DNA of 5,153 bases, from positions 1 through 5,153 of the forward strand of contig CAMOXX010000182.1 in NCBI GenBank assembly GCA_946629475.1. Direction: 5' to 3'. The stretch is from an uncultured Blautia sp. (lineage in GTDB: Bacteria > Bacillota > Clostridia > Lachnospirales > Lachnospiraceae). The notes under the pieces were generated by a model. It was not told where the DNA came from, did no database searches, and saw nothing but the letters and a program-made list of their open reading frames with translations. The translations under genes were made by a program, and so were the position numbers. Shown here one piece after another: positions 1-5,153 of this stretch; the first letter of the stretch is position 1; the number at the start of each line of letters is the position of its first letter.

Positions 1-1
1 T

Positions 2-337
2 TTACTCTCGTTCCTTTTTCAGGAGCGCGATCTCCTGCGTGAGCTTCCGTATTTCCTCCTTTTGCCGGGATACCGAAAGAGTCAGTAGAAATACGATCAT
101 CGTAAGGAAGATCATGCCGAAGAAAAAGAGCATGTTGCTTGGCGTTTCAATGCCGAAGAGTCTGCAGAAGAAATTCAGTACGGCGGGAAATGCCGTAATA
201 AAGATCATGCAGACATCCAGTAAAATCCAGGGCAGTATGAAGCGGATATGCGCTTTTTCAGACTTCATCTTGTAAAACAGGTAGAGAAGAATCAGAGCCC
301 AGATGATAAAAAGAAAGATCTTTAACCGAATACTCAC
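2..337 (-). CDS. DUF2304 family small membrane protein
   Basis: This 111-residue protein has three predicted membrane helices (about 5-23, 33-56 and 68-89) and a charged, heptad-like C-terminal tail (90-111, RQKEEIRKLTQEIALLKK) that could form a short coiled coil in the cytoplasm. It matches the DUF2304 pattern (Pfam PF10066): the MSIRLKI start, a basic loop after helix 1, a Phe-Pro near the end of helix 2, the GIETPSNMLFF stretch before helix 3 and the QEIALL tail. Biochemical function is not established. The start is GTG at 337, chosen because it gives the family's usual N-terminus and overlaps the TGA of the DPM1-like gene in the sequence GTGA. DUF2304 genes often follow DPM1-like GT2 genes, and here the partner lacks its own membrane helices, so an anchoring or complex-forming role is a reasonable inference. 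The gene is complete: its TAA lies at 2-4, and only one base of the window lies beyond it. Confidence 0.88.
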   Translation of the reverse strand: MSIRLKIFLFIIWALILLYLFYKMKSEKAHIRFILPWILLDVCMIFITAFPAVLNFFCRLFGIETPSNMLFFFGMIFLTMIVFLLTLSVSRQKEEIRKLTQEIALLKKERE

Positions 338-1026
338 TGTTTTCTCATCCTTTCCAGTAGAATCGCGATCGTCACCTTGATCATATAGTATAACGAGCCT
401 TTCATGCGAATGGAAGACCGGCCCCTCATACGCTCTTTCATGACCACCGGCATTTCAAGCACTTTCTTTCCCTCTTTTATAACCCGCATCAGGCTTTCCG
501 GTTCAGGGAAATCCACGGGGTAATCTTCCGCGAATTCCCGGATGACGTCCCGATTTACCATACGCATCCCGGAGGTGGGATCTGTGATTTCCTGACCTGT
601 AAGAAAACGGATCAGCCATGAAAAATACCGGATTCCGCTCCGGCGCAGGGGAGAAGACTGAAAGCCCTTTCTCTCCAGAAATCTGGATCCGATGACCATG
701 TCCGCGTGTTTGGAGATCAGGAGGTGTTCCATTGCACTGAGGAAGGCCGGGTCATGCTGCCCGTCTGCGTCGATCTGGACGGCGATGTCGCAGCCATTTT
801 TAAGAGCATACAGATAGCCGGCCTGCATGGCGCCTCCGATTCCGAGATGCACAGACAGATCAATCAGAGGAATTTCTTCCTTGCGGCAGAGCTCGGGAGT
901 ATTGTCGTCTGAACAGTCATTGACCACAACAAGATCAAAACTCTCCGCATGCTCTTTTATGCGGCGGACGGTTTCCAGAATGCTGTCTTCTTCATTATAT
1001 GCAGGAATGATGATCAGACGTTTCAT
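334..1026 (-). CDS. DPM1-like family 2 glycosyltransferase (polyprenyl-phosphate sugar synthase type)
   Basis: This 230-residue GT2 belongs to the group that includes dolichyl-phosphate mannose synthase and bacterial undecaprenyl-phosphate sugar synthases. These enzymes load a single sugar from a nucleotide donor onto polyprenyl phosphate. Motifs: IIPAYNEE (6-13), VVVNDCSDDNT (33-43), LGIGGAMQAGY (61-71), QIDADGQHDP (84-93, metal-binding DAD at 86-88), IGSRF (112-116), ITDPTSGMRMVNR (147-159), DFPEPE (172-177) and RMRGRSSI (199-206). All key catalytic-core motifs are intact. The protein ends soon after the core, with only one weakly hydrophobic stretch (212-225), so it lacks the paired membrane helices of GtrB-type enzymes and the GtrA-like tail of some relatives. 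The ATG at 1026 is 4 bp after the upstream stop and has no strong ribosome site, suggesting coupled translation. The stop overlaps the DUF2304 start. The family call is firm; the lipid acceptor is the expected one for the group, and the sugar is unknown. Confidence 0.88.
   Translation of the reverse strand: MKRLIIIPAYNEEDSILETVRRIKEHAESFDLVVVNDCSDDNTPELCRKEEIPLIDLSVHLGIGGAMQAGYLYALKNGCDIAVQIDADGQHDPAFLSAMEHLLISKHADMVIGSRFLERKGFQSSPLRRSGIRYFSWLIRFLTGQEITDPTSGMRMVNRDVIREFAEDYPVDFPEPESLMRVIKEGKKVLEMPVVMKERMRGRSSIRMKGSLYYMIKVTIAILLERMRKQ
348..353 (-). promoter_or_regulatory. Ribosome binding site of the DUF2304 gene
   Basis: AAAGGA on the minus strand lies inside the end of the DPM1-like gene, 10 bases before the GTG at 337. 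It supports initiation at that GTG in addition to coupling through the GTGA overlap. The spacing is slightly long, so confidence is moderate. Confidence 0.45.
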
Positions 1027-1030
1027 AGTT

Positions 1031-2077
1031 TTACCATTTGATATCGATGGCCAGGCGTTCCGTGATTCCCCGGTAGACGGTCAGAAACAGGCGGAAGAGT
1101 CCAAGGCAATAGAGTCGGTGAACGATGTGCAGCTTCATATTGGCACCTCTGTGCCGGAGCACATAGGAAAGCGACATATAAGGATTTCTGCGCCAGCCCG
1201 GGAATTCCGCGTTCAGAAATGCCATATTCTCTTTCAGGATCTTTTTAAAATGAGGTGCCTCCGAAAGCCGGTACATCAGGGAAATTCCAAGATGCAAAAA
1301 GGCAGCTGCTTCGAGATAAGTGAGCAGAGCAGGATTCTCCTCATCATAGATCTGTCGGATTTCCTTGATGGATTTATAGACATCAGGAATGTATTCTGCC
1401 TTCATTGTGTTCGTGACAGAACCGCTGCGCACACGGTAAGAAATGAGCGATTCCCTTAAAAAAGCAATCTTTTCGGCACGCATGATGATCAGCTGCATAA
1501 ACATGAAATCGTCCAGGACTTTCGGATGAACCGGGAGATCACCTGCGTTTTTCAGGAGATCCGCACGATAGATCTTATTCCAGAGAGCCGGGTTGACTTC
1601 TTCCATAAGTCCCGGATCCTCCTGGAAATGGAAACTTTGATAGGGGAAATGAGTCATTTCGCGGGAGTATGACTTTTCAGTTTCCTCATCGATACGGTCA
1701 AATCCGCAGCAGACGATATCTGCTTTGGAGACTTTGGCGGCGCGGTACATTTTCTTTGCGAAGTCATTTTTAAGATAATCATCCGCATCCAGGAAGCCGA
1801 TGTATTGACCATTTGCAGCTGCAATTCCGTCCCGGCGAGCCTTCCATGGACCTTCATTTTGTTTATCAATGATGACAAAGCGCTGCCCGCCCGCCTTTTC
1901 CTGATACTCTTTCAGGATGGCAGGGCATCGGTCAGGGGAGCCGTCATTGACGCAGATGATTTCGATTTCCGGAAGCGTTTGGGCGAGCAGGGATTCCAGG
2001 CAGCGGGGAAGATACCGCTCTGCCTTATATACCGGAACGATAATGCTTAGCTTGATTTTCTGATTGGTCGGTTTCAT
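1031..2077 (-). CDS. Family 2 glycosyltransferase (GT-A fold), probable glycan-extending enzyme
   Basis: An inverting GT2 enzyme that would transfer a sugar from a nucleotide-sugar donor on the cytoplasmic side of the membrane. From the ATG at 2077 it is 348 residues. An in-frame GTG at 2101 would add eight residues (356); numbering below follows the long form. Visible are SIIVPVYKAE (19-28), VNDGSPD (51-57, nucleotide binding), NEGPWKARRDGI (82-93), the metal-binding FLDADD (103-108, DAD at 105-107), PALWNKIYRADLL (171-183) and LDDFMF (196-201), where GT2 enzymes usually have an ED pair holding the catalytic base. The last 90 or so residues are helical and basic, without a convincing membrane span. 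The ATG at 2077 is preferred because GGAA lies just before it and the product then starts a few residues before the conserved first strand; neither start has a strong ribosome site. The gene follows the STT3-like gene by 60 bp and is followed 4 bp later by a DPM1-like gene. Sugar specificity cannot be read from the sequence. Wall polysaccharide synthesis is an alternative role. Confidence 0.88.
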   Translation of the reverse strand: MKPTNQKIKLSIIVPVYKAERYLPRCLESLLAQTLPEIEIICVNDGSPDRCPAILKEYQEKAGGQRFVIIDKQNEGPWKARRDGIAAANGQYIGFLDADDYLKNDFAKKMYRAAKVSKADIVCCGFDRIDEETEKSYSREMTHFPYQSFHFQEDPGLMEEVNPALWNKIYRADLLKNAGDLPVHPKVLDDFMFMQLIIMRAEKIAFLRESLISYRVRSGSVTNTMKAEYIPDVYKSIKEIRQIYDEENPALLTYLEAAAFLHLGISLMYRLSEAPHFKKILKENMAFLNAEFPGWRRNPYMSLSYVLRHRGANMKLHIVHRLYCLGLFRLFLTVYRGITERLAIDIKW

Positions 2078-2137
2078 AATTTCCGGGTTTTGGAGTCGCA
2101 CAGCGCCGGTCCGGGGAGAAGACGCTGCCGCCTTTCT
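2078..2137 (-). other. Longest intergenic gap, with weak hairpin potential and an alternative GTG start
   Basis: This stretch separates the STT3-like stop from the preferred GT2 start. An AGAAAGG sequence directly follows the TAA but has no start codon at a useful distance. GCAGCG (minus strand) can pair with CGCTGT about 17 bases later, including one G-U pair, which would bury the alternative GTG at 2101. There is no T-run after it, so it is not a terminator. The frame is open from the TAA through to the GT2 gene. Confidence 0.3.
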
Positions 2138-4282
2138 TTATTCTATGTTCCTGACTTTCCAGATTCTGACATGCTCCAGGCCGTCGTGCCATTCGAAGAC
2201 AGGTTCAAATGAGGGAGTCTTTTTCGCGTCAAAAAAGAGGCGCCACAGGAGCTCATTTTTCCGTGTACTTTCCATGTAATCCTTTCCCTCTTCGGTCTGG
2301 GAGAGGGGAGTTCCGTCAGGTGCGTAGGCGTAGTAAGTCGATTCCGGGATTTCCTGTGTCCCCGTGAAATCCCAGTTGGCATAGTATTCGTACCAGCCGA
2401 TCTGCCCCGTCATCATGTATGTGAGAAGGAGGTAGGTTTCTTTCGGCTTGTCCGGACGCATGAGGGACCAGGCATTTTCCGCGTCTTCGGCACTGAGATT
2501 GCCTTTGCTTTCAAGGAGGGAGAGCGCATTTTCCTTATCTGTAACAAGCACCTCCCACAGAATGTCAAAAGCAGCAGCTGTATCACAATGCTGCATCAGA
2601 AGGTTGACCGCACTGTTTCCGCAGTGGGACAGCATCAGGAGAATGCGTCCGGCAAGGATAGGATCGTCTGTCGTCAATGCTTTGGAAATGAGGATCGCCC
2701 GCACCCCGTTCTGCGTTCCTCCGTCCCACATACAGGGATGACCGGATTCGCTCTCATAATAATATCCCATATCCCACCAGGAGGAAATCACTGCACCCGG
2801 ATCCTCCGCGTTTTCTTTGATAAAACGCATGGCTTCCATGGACGAATCGGTTACGGTAGGGCGGGAGTCCGCGGATGCCTGATAGGATCCGATGAGAGCG
2901 GGAATAAGCACTGCTGCCGTTACCAGAGCGGAAATCACAAAACGGACGGGTCTTTTTTTCAGAGTGATCCCCATGAAAAGACGGCCGATCATGCCTCCTG
3001 CCAAAAGTCCGGCAGGGATGGACAGATGTTCGATAAAGCGGGAACCTGAATGTGTTAAATACAGACACGCTGCGAACCAGGGAACAAGAACACAGACATA
3101 GATCAGACTGTCTTTTGCGGAAAGCGTTTCCTCCTCGTTTCGAAACCGGGGAATTCCGGAAATGAAAAGCCACATAAAGCCCGCAAAGGCAAAGATGAGC
3201 ACCATCGCGCCGCCGATCCCGTTCACGCCTGAAATCGCTTCGTTGGGAATATAGCCATAAAAGGAAAGAGACAGATTTTCAGGGAACAGATTTGCGGTGG
3301 CCAATTCTGCGATCGAGGCCAGAAGATTCGGCAAGGAACCCTGACCGGTTTCGGAAGCAGTCGAAAAGAACAGCCCGCGGATAATGTTGGAAAAGACCTT
3401 CGGGCCGGTAGTGATCACTAAGCCGACAGCGATGACAGCGACAGATGCCGCAAGTGCCGGAATTGCCGGCTGGCGGATGAATTTTGCTGCGCAGGAACCA
3501 TGGCCTTCAGTCAAAAACGGTGAAACAATGAGGAAAAGAAGCCCGCCGAAGAGAGTCAGTCCCACGAACAGCATGCCGTAAGTCGGAGTCCAGCAAAGAG
3601 AAAAGATTATGGCAGTCAAGGCAAAGCCCAGAGCGGATAAAATACGGTTCTTCCGGGAATCGGCACGGAGAATTTCCGTGATAAAAAAGATCAGGAACAG
3701 TTCTATGAGCACAACAAACATATCCGTATCGAAACGGCCGTAGCAGGTGCGGAGGACATAGATCGGTGCGCAGGAGACAAGCAAGCCCGAGGCAATGGCG
3801 CCGGCTCTTCCGGAGATCCTGAGGCCGATCAGATATGCCGCGATTGCGGCAAGAGCAGCGACAAATGCGCCGATCCTGTATTCCAGAGCATTGAGGCTGC
3901 CGCCGAAGAGCCGGTAAAACAGGACTGTCAGGTAAACGATGCCCGGCTGGTATGCGGCACTTCTTCCCTCAGGATAATAGCTGAGCGTATCCCTCGGAGT
4001 CCCGTCCTTAGTGTAGGAATCGCCGAGCATTCTGTTTTTCAGGAAGTTGTTGACCAGCCTTACATGGTAGTAAGAGTCCAGATCCGTCAGATAAGGAGTG
4101 CCTTCTTCGTCGGTATAGACCGCTTTTGTCTCTTCAGTCTCGCCGGTCATCGACAATGGCGCAGTTCTGAGAAACACTGCGAAAGCCGTGATTGCCAGCA
4201 TGCAGATTACATGAAGAAGAACGGACGCTGTATTCTTCGTCCGTTCCGCATTGAGTGATCGTTGGATCTTTACTGTTTTCAT
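2138..4282 (-). CDS. STT3/PglB/AglB-family oligosaccharyltransferase (GT66-like membrane glycosyltransferase)
   Basis: This 714-residue protein has about 12-13 hydrophobic segments, from about 21-41 to 446-464, followed by a soluble C-terminal domain of about 250 residues facing outside. STT3 enzymes transfer a glycan from a polyprenyl (pyro)phosphate carrier to Asn in N-X-S/T of exported proteins. Motifs appear in family order: TDLDSYYH at 66-73 (first acidic motif in the first outer loop, D67/D69); YGRFDTDMF at 181-189 (second acidic motif, R183, D185, D187); SIAE at 323-326 (equivalent of TIxE, E326); GSRF at 412-416 (Arg415, matching the Arg that contacts the lipid-linked donor in PglB); WWDMG at 502-506 (WWDxG signature that reads the acceptor +2 Ser/Thr); then WDGG at 519-522. 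The stretch at 616-639 (LLLTYMMTGQIGW...) resembles the region after the archaeal DK/MI motif, but those residues are not clearly kept. The length is typical for single-subunit OSTs. The start is ATG with an AAAGG site, 7 bp after the upstream stop. Two glycosyltransferase genes follow. Met in place of Tyr in WWDYG is unusual. A GT39-type sugar transferase is less likely because of the complete motif series. Family call strong; donor and acceptors unknown. Confidence 0.88.
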   Translation of the reverse strand: MKTVKIQRSLNAERTKNTASVLLHVICMLAITAFAVFLRTAPLSMTGETEETKAVYTDEEGTPYLTDLDSYYHVRLVNNFLKNRMLGDSYTKDGTPRDTLSYYPEGRSAAYQPGIVYLTVLFYRLFGGSLNALEYRIGAFVAALAAIAAYLIGLRISGRAGAIASGLLVSCAPIYVLRTCYGRFDTDMFVVLIELFLIFFITEILRADSRKNRILSALGFALTAIIFSLCWTPTYGMLFVGLTLFGGLLFLIVSPFLTEGHGSCAAKFIRQPAIPALAASVAVIAVGLVITTGPKVFSNIIRGLFFSTASETGQGSLPNLLASIAELATANLFPENLSLSFYGYIPNEAISGVNGIGGAMVLIFAFAGFMWLFISGIPRFRNEEETLSAKDSLIYVCVLVPWFAACLYLTHSGSRFIEHLSIPAGLLAGGMIGRLFMGITLKKRPVRFVISALVTAAVLIPALIGSYQASADSRPTVTDSSMEAMRFIKENAEDPGAVISSWWDMGYYYESESGHPCMWDGGTQNGVRAILISKALTTDDPILAGRILLMLSHCGNSAVNLLMQHCDTAAAFDILWEVLVTDKENALSLLESKGNLSAEDAENAWSLMRPDKPKETYLLLTYMMTGQIGWYEYYANWDFTGTQEIPESTYYAYAPDGTPLSQTEEGKDYMESTRKNELLWRLFFDAKKTPSFEPVFEWHDGLEHVRIWKVRNIE

Positions 4283-4286
4283 CTTG

Positions 4287-4291
4287 CCTTT
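4287..4291 (-). promoter_or_regulatory. Ribosome binding site of the STT3-like gene
   Basis: AAAGG on the minus strand sits four bases (CAAG) before the ATG at 4282 and overlaps the TAA stop of the upstream surface-protein gene. This position supports the chosen start and suggests that translation of the STT3-like gene is coupled to that of the gene before it. Confidence 0.55.
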
Positions 4292-5153
4292 ACTTTTTGA
4301 TCTTTACTTTCTTCTTTTTGCTCCAGGCGGATACGAGCCTTACGCCGCCGGTCTTTTTATATGTACGGATCCGGAAGTAATAGGTCTTGCCTTTCGTCAG
4401 ATTTTTGATTATTTTGGATGCTTTTTTGCGCCCCTTTATGGTTACGGTCTTTACGTCTTCCTTAAAATTCTTGTCAGTGGAGTAGCAGATCTGGTAACCA
4501 CTGATCTTCTTGGGCATACCCTTTTTCCACTTGACGGAGGCTTTCAGCTTTTTGAGATTTCTTGCCTTTGAGATCTTCGTCTTCTTGGGATTGACATTGA
4601 CGGTGATCTTCTTCGAACTCTTCTCGCAGTTGGCTGTAGCTGCGGAAGTGACAGTGATTATGGCCTGTCCCATATAGTTCTTCGGGACGGTGATTTTACC
4701 GTTCGCATCGACCGGGATTTTTTTGTTACTGCTTGTAAATGAGAGCTTTCCGCCGATTGTTGACGCCGAAAGCTTATATGTTTTTTTCTTCTTTGCGGTG
4801 GTGCAGTTAAACGTAGGAGCCGCGGAAATCGTGTCTGTGGCCTTTTTGATTGTAAATGTTTTCGTTATGGAATTCTTATAAATTCCCTTTCCGGTGATTA
4901 CAATACTGGCAGTTCCGGCTTTGACGTTGTTTAAATACTGTACAGTATAATGCGTTCCGCTTGTTAATGTCGACGATTTATATTTGACCGTCGGCAAAGG
5001 CATAATGGGTTTGCCCGTATAAACATAGCTCTGCGAAGGCAGTATTACACTGCAGTTTTTCATTGGCCTGTCTGTCGATGTCGGTTTGGGCTGAGGCTTA
5101 GGGCTGGGATCGGGTATTGTTTCTCCGTTACTTACTGTGACTTCCTTCAGATT
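4290..5153 (-). CDS. Secreted Ig-like / fibronectin type III surface protein, C-terminal part (5' end outside window)
   Basis: This is the last 287 residues of a larger protein. The frame is open to the right edge, so the ATG at 5063 is internal; codons upstream of it encode a protein-like Pro/Lys linker (PDPSPKPQPKP, fragment residues 14-24). Visible modules in order: residues 31-104, a bacterial Ig-like repeat of the type common in clostridial surface proteins (YTGKP, SGTHYTVQYLNN, AGTASIVITGKG); residues 107-188, a second Ig-like module (SFTSSNKKIPVDANGKITV); residues about 190-287, an FN3-like module ending GKTYYFRIRTYK...SAWSKKKKVKIKK. No LPXTG motif or membrane anchor is present at the C-terminus, and the end is very lysine-rich, which could favour electrostatic binding to the wall. 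The N-terminal functional domain and any signal peptide are outside the window, so the specific role is unknown. The stop codon lies 7 bp before the STT3-like gene, implying co-transcription. The fragment has three N-X-S/T sequons (N33, N116, N251). Module calls are by eye; secretion is inferred from the domain types. Confidence 0.85.
   Translation of the reverse strand, partial: NLKEVTVSNGETIPDPSPKPQPKPTSTDRPMKNCSVILPSQSYVYTGKPIMPLPTVKYKSSTLTSGTHYTVQYLNNVKAGTASIVITGKGIYKNSITKTFTIKKATDTISAAPTFNCTTAKKKKTYKLSASTIGGKLSFTSSNKKIPVDANGKITVPKNYMGQAIITVTSAATANCEKSSKKITVNVNPKKTKISKARNLKKLKASVKWKKGMPKKISGYQICYSTDKNFKEDVKTVTIKGRKKASKIIKNLTKGKTYYFRIRTYKKTGGVRLVSAWSKKKKVKIKK

Noticed and set aside
827..1459. 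210-residue open frame on the plus strand
   Set aside because: It lies antisense across the junction of two well-conserved GT2 genes, shows no recognisable domain and has the irregular, Arg/Ser/His-rich composition of an antisense shadow.
2100..2130. Rho-independent terminator between the STT3-like and GT2 genes
   Set aside because: The possible stem is only six pairs with a long loop and is not followed by a T-run; the genes look co-transcribed.
2754..3173. 139-residue minus-strand frame inside the STT3-like gene, with a 153-residue plus-strand frame over much of the same region
   Set aside because: Both overlap conserved STT3 coding sequence in other frames, with low-complexity Arg/Ser/His/Phe-rich translations and no domain signal.
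2138..4282. ArnT/PMT-like (GT39) sugar transferase as the identity of the 714-residue protein
   Set aside because: The WWDxG motif, the SIAE motif and the FDTDM motif occur together in STT3 order, which GT39 proteins do not show.
4251..4571. 106-residue hydrophobic open frame on the plus strand near the start of the STT3-like gene
   Set aside because: The hydrophobicity comes from reading lysine codons of the surface-protein gene backwards (AAA/AAG becomes TTT/CTT), not from a real membrane protein.
5061..5063. ATG as the start of the Ig/FN3 protein
   Set aside because: The frame continues open to the window edge and encodes a Pro/Lys linker typical of such proteins, so the gene starts outside the window.
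1..5153. CRISPR arrays, tRNA or rRNA genes, insertion sequences
   Set aside because: No regularly spaced repeats, RNA gene signatures, transposase frames or terminal inverted repeats were seen; nearly every base is within the five genes.

Overview
The window is a compact run of five genes, all on the minus strand, so transcription runs from the right edge (5153) to the left edge (1). The gaps are short (7, 60 or 36, 4 and -4 bp). There is no visible terminator, internal promoter, RNA gene, repeat array or mobile element. It looks like the inside of one operon whose promoter and first gene lie beyond the right edge. The intermediate base composition and three family signatures point to a Gram-positive anaerobe of the Bacillota, probably Lachnospiraceae-like. 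These signatures are a lysine-rich Ig-like/FN3 surface-protein C-terminus, a DPM1-like GT2 followed by a DUF2304 protein, and a GT2 of the capsule/wall type. The taxonomic call is an inference from gene families, not from a marker gene.

Layout in transcription order. (1) 5153-4290: the C-terminal 287 residues of a secreted modular protein, with a Pro/Lys linker, two bacterial Ig-like modules and a final FN3-like module. (2) 4282-2138: a 714-residue multi-membrane protein carrying the STT3/PglB/AglB (GT66) oligosaccharyltransferase motifs, including WWDMG. (3) 2077-1031 (or from GTG at 2101): a GT-A fold family 2 glycosyltransferase. (4) 1026-334: a second GT2 of the dolichyl/polyprenyl-phosphate sugar synthase (DPM1-like) type without the usual membrane tail. 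(5) 337-2: a small three-helix DUF2304 membrane protein that overlaps gene 4 by four bases.

Taken together, the set reads as part of a protein-glycosylation pathway. A DPM1-like enzyme, possibly held at the membrane by DUF2304, would make a polyprenyl-phosphate sugar donor. The other GT2 would extend a lipid-linked glycan, and the STT3-like enzyme would transfer the glycan to asparagine on exported proteins. The Ig/FN3 protein encoded 7 bp upstream could be a client. The family assignments are well supported by motifs. The pathway, its product and the client relationship are inferences. STT3-type enzymes are best known from eukaryotes, archaea and some Proteobacteria, so one in a likely Bacillota operon is the most interesting point here. 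The initiating phosphoglycosyltransferase and flippase are not in the window.
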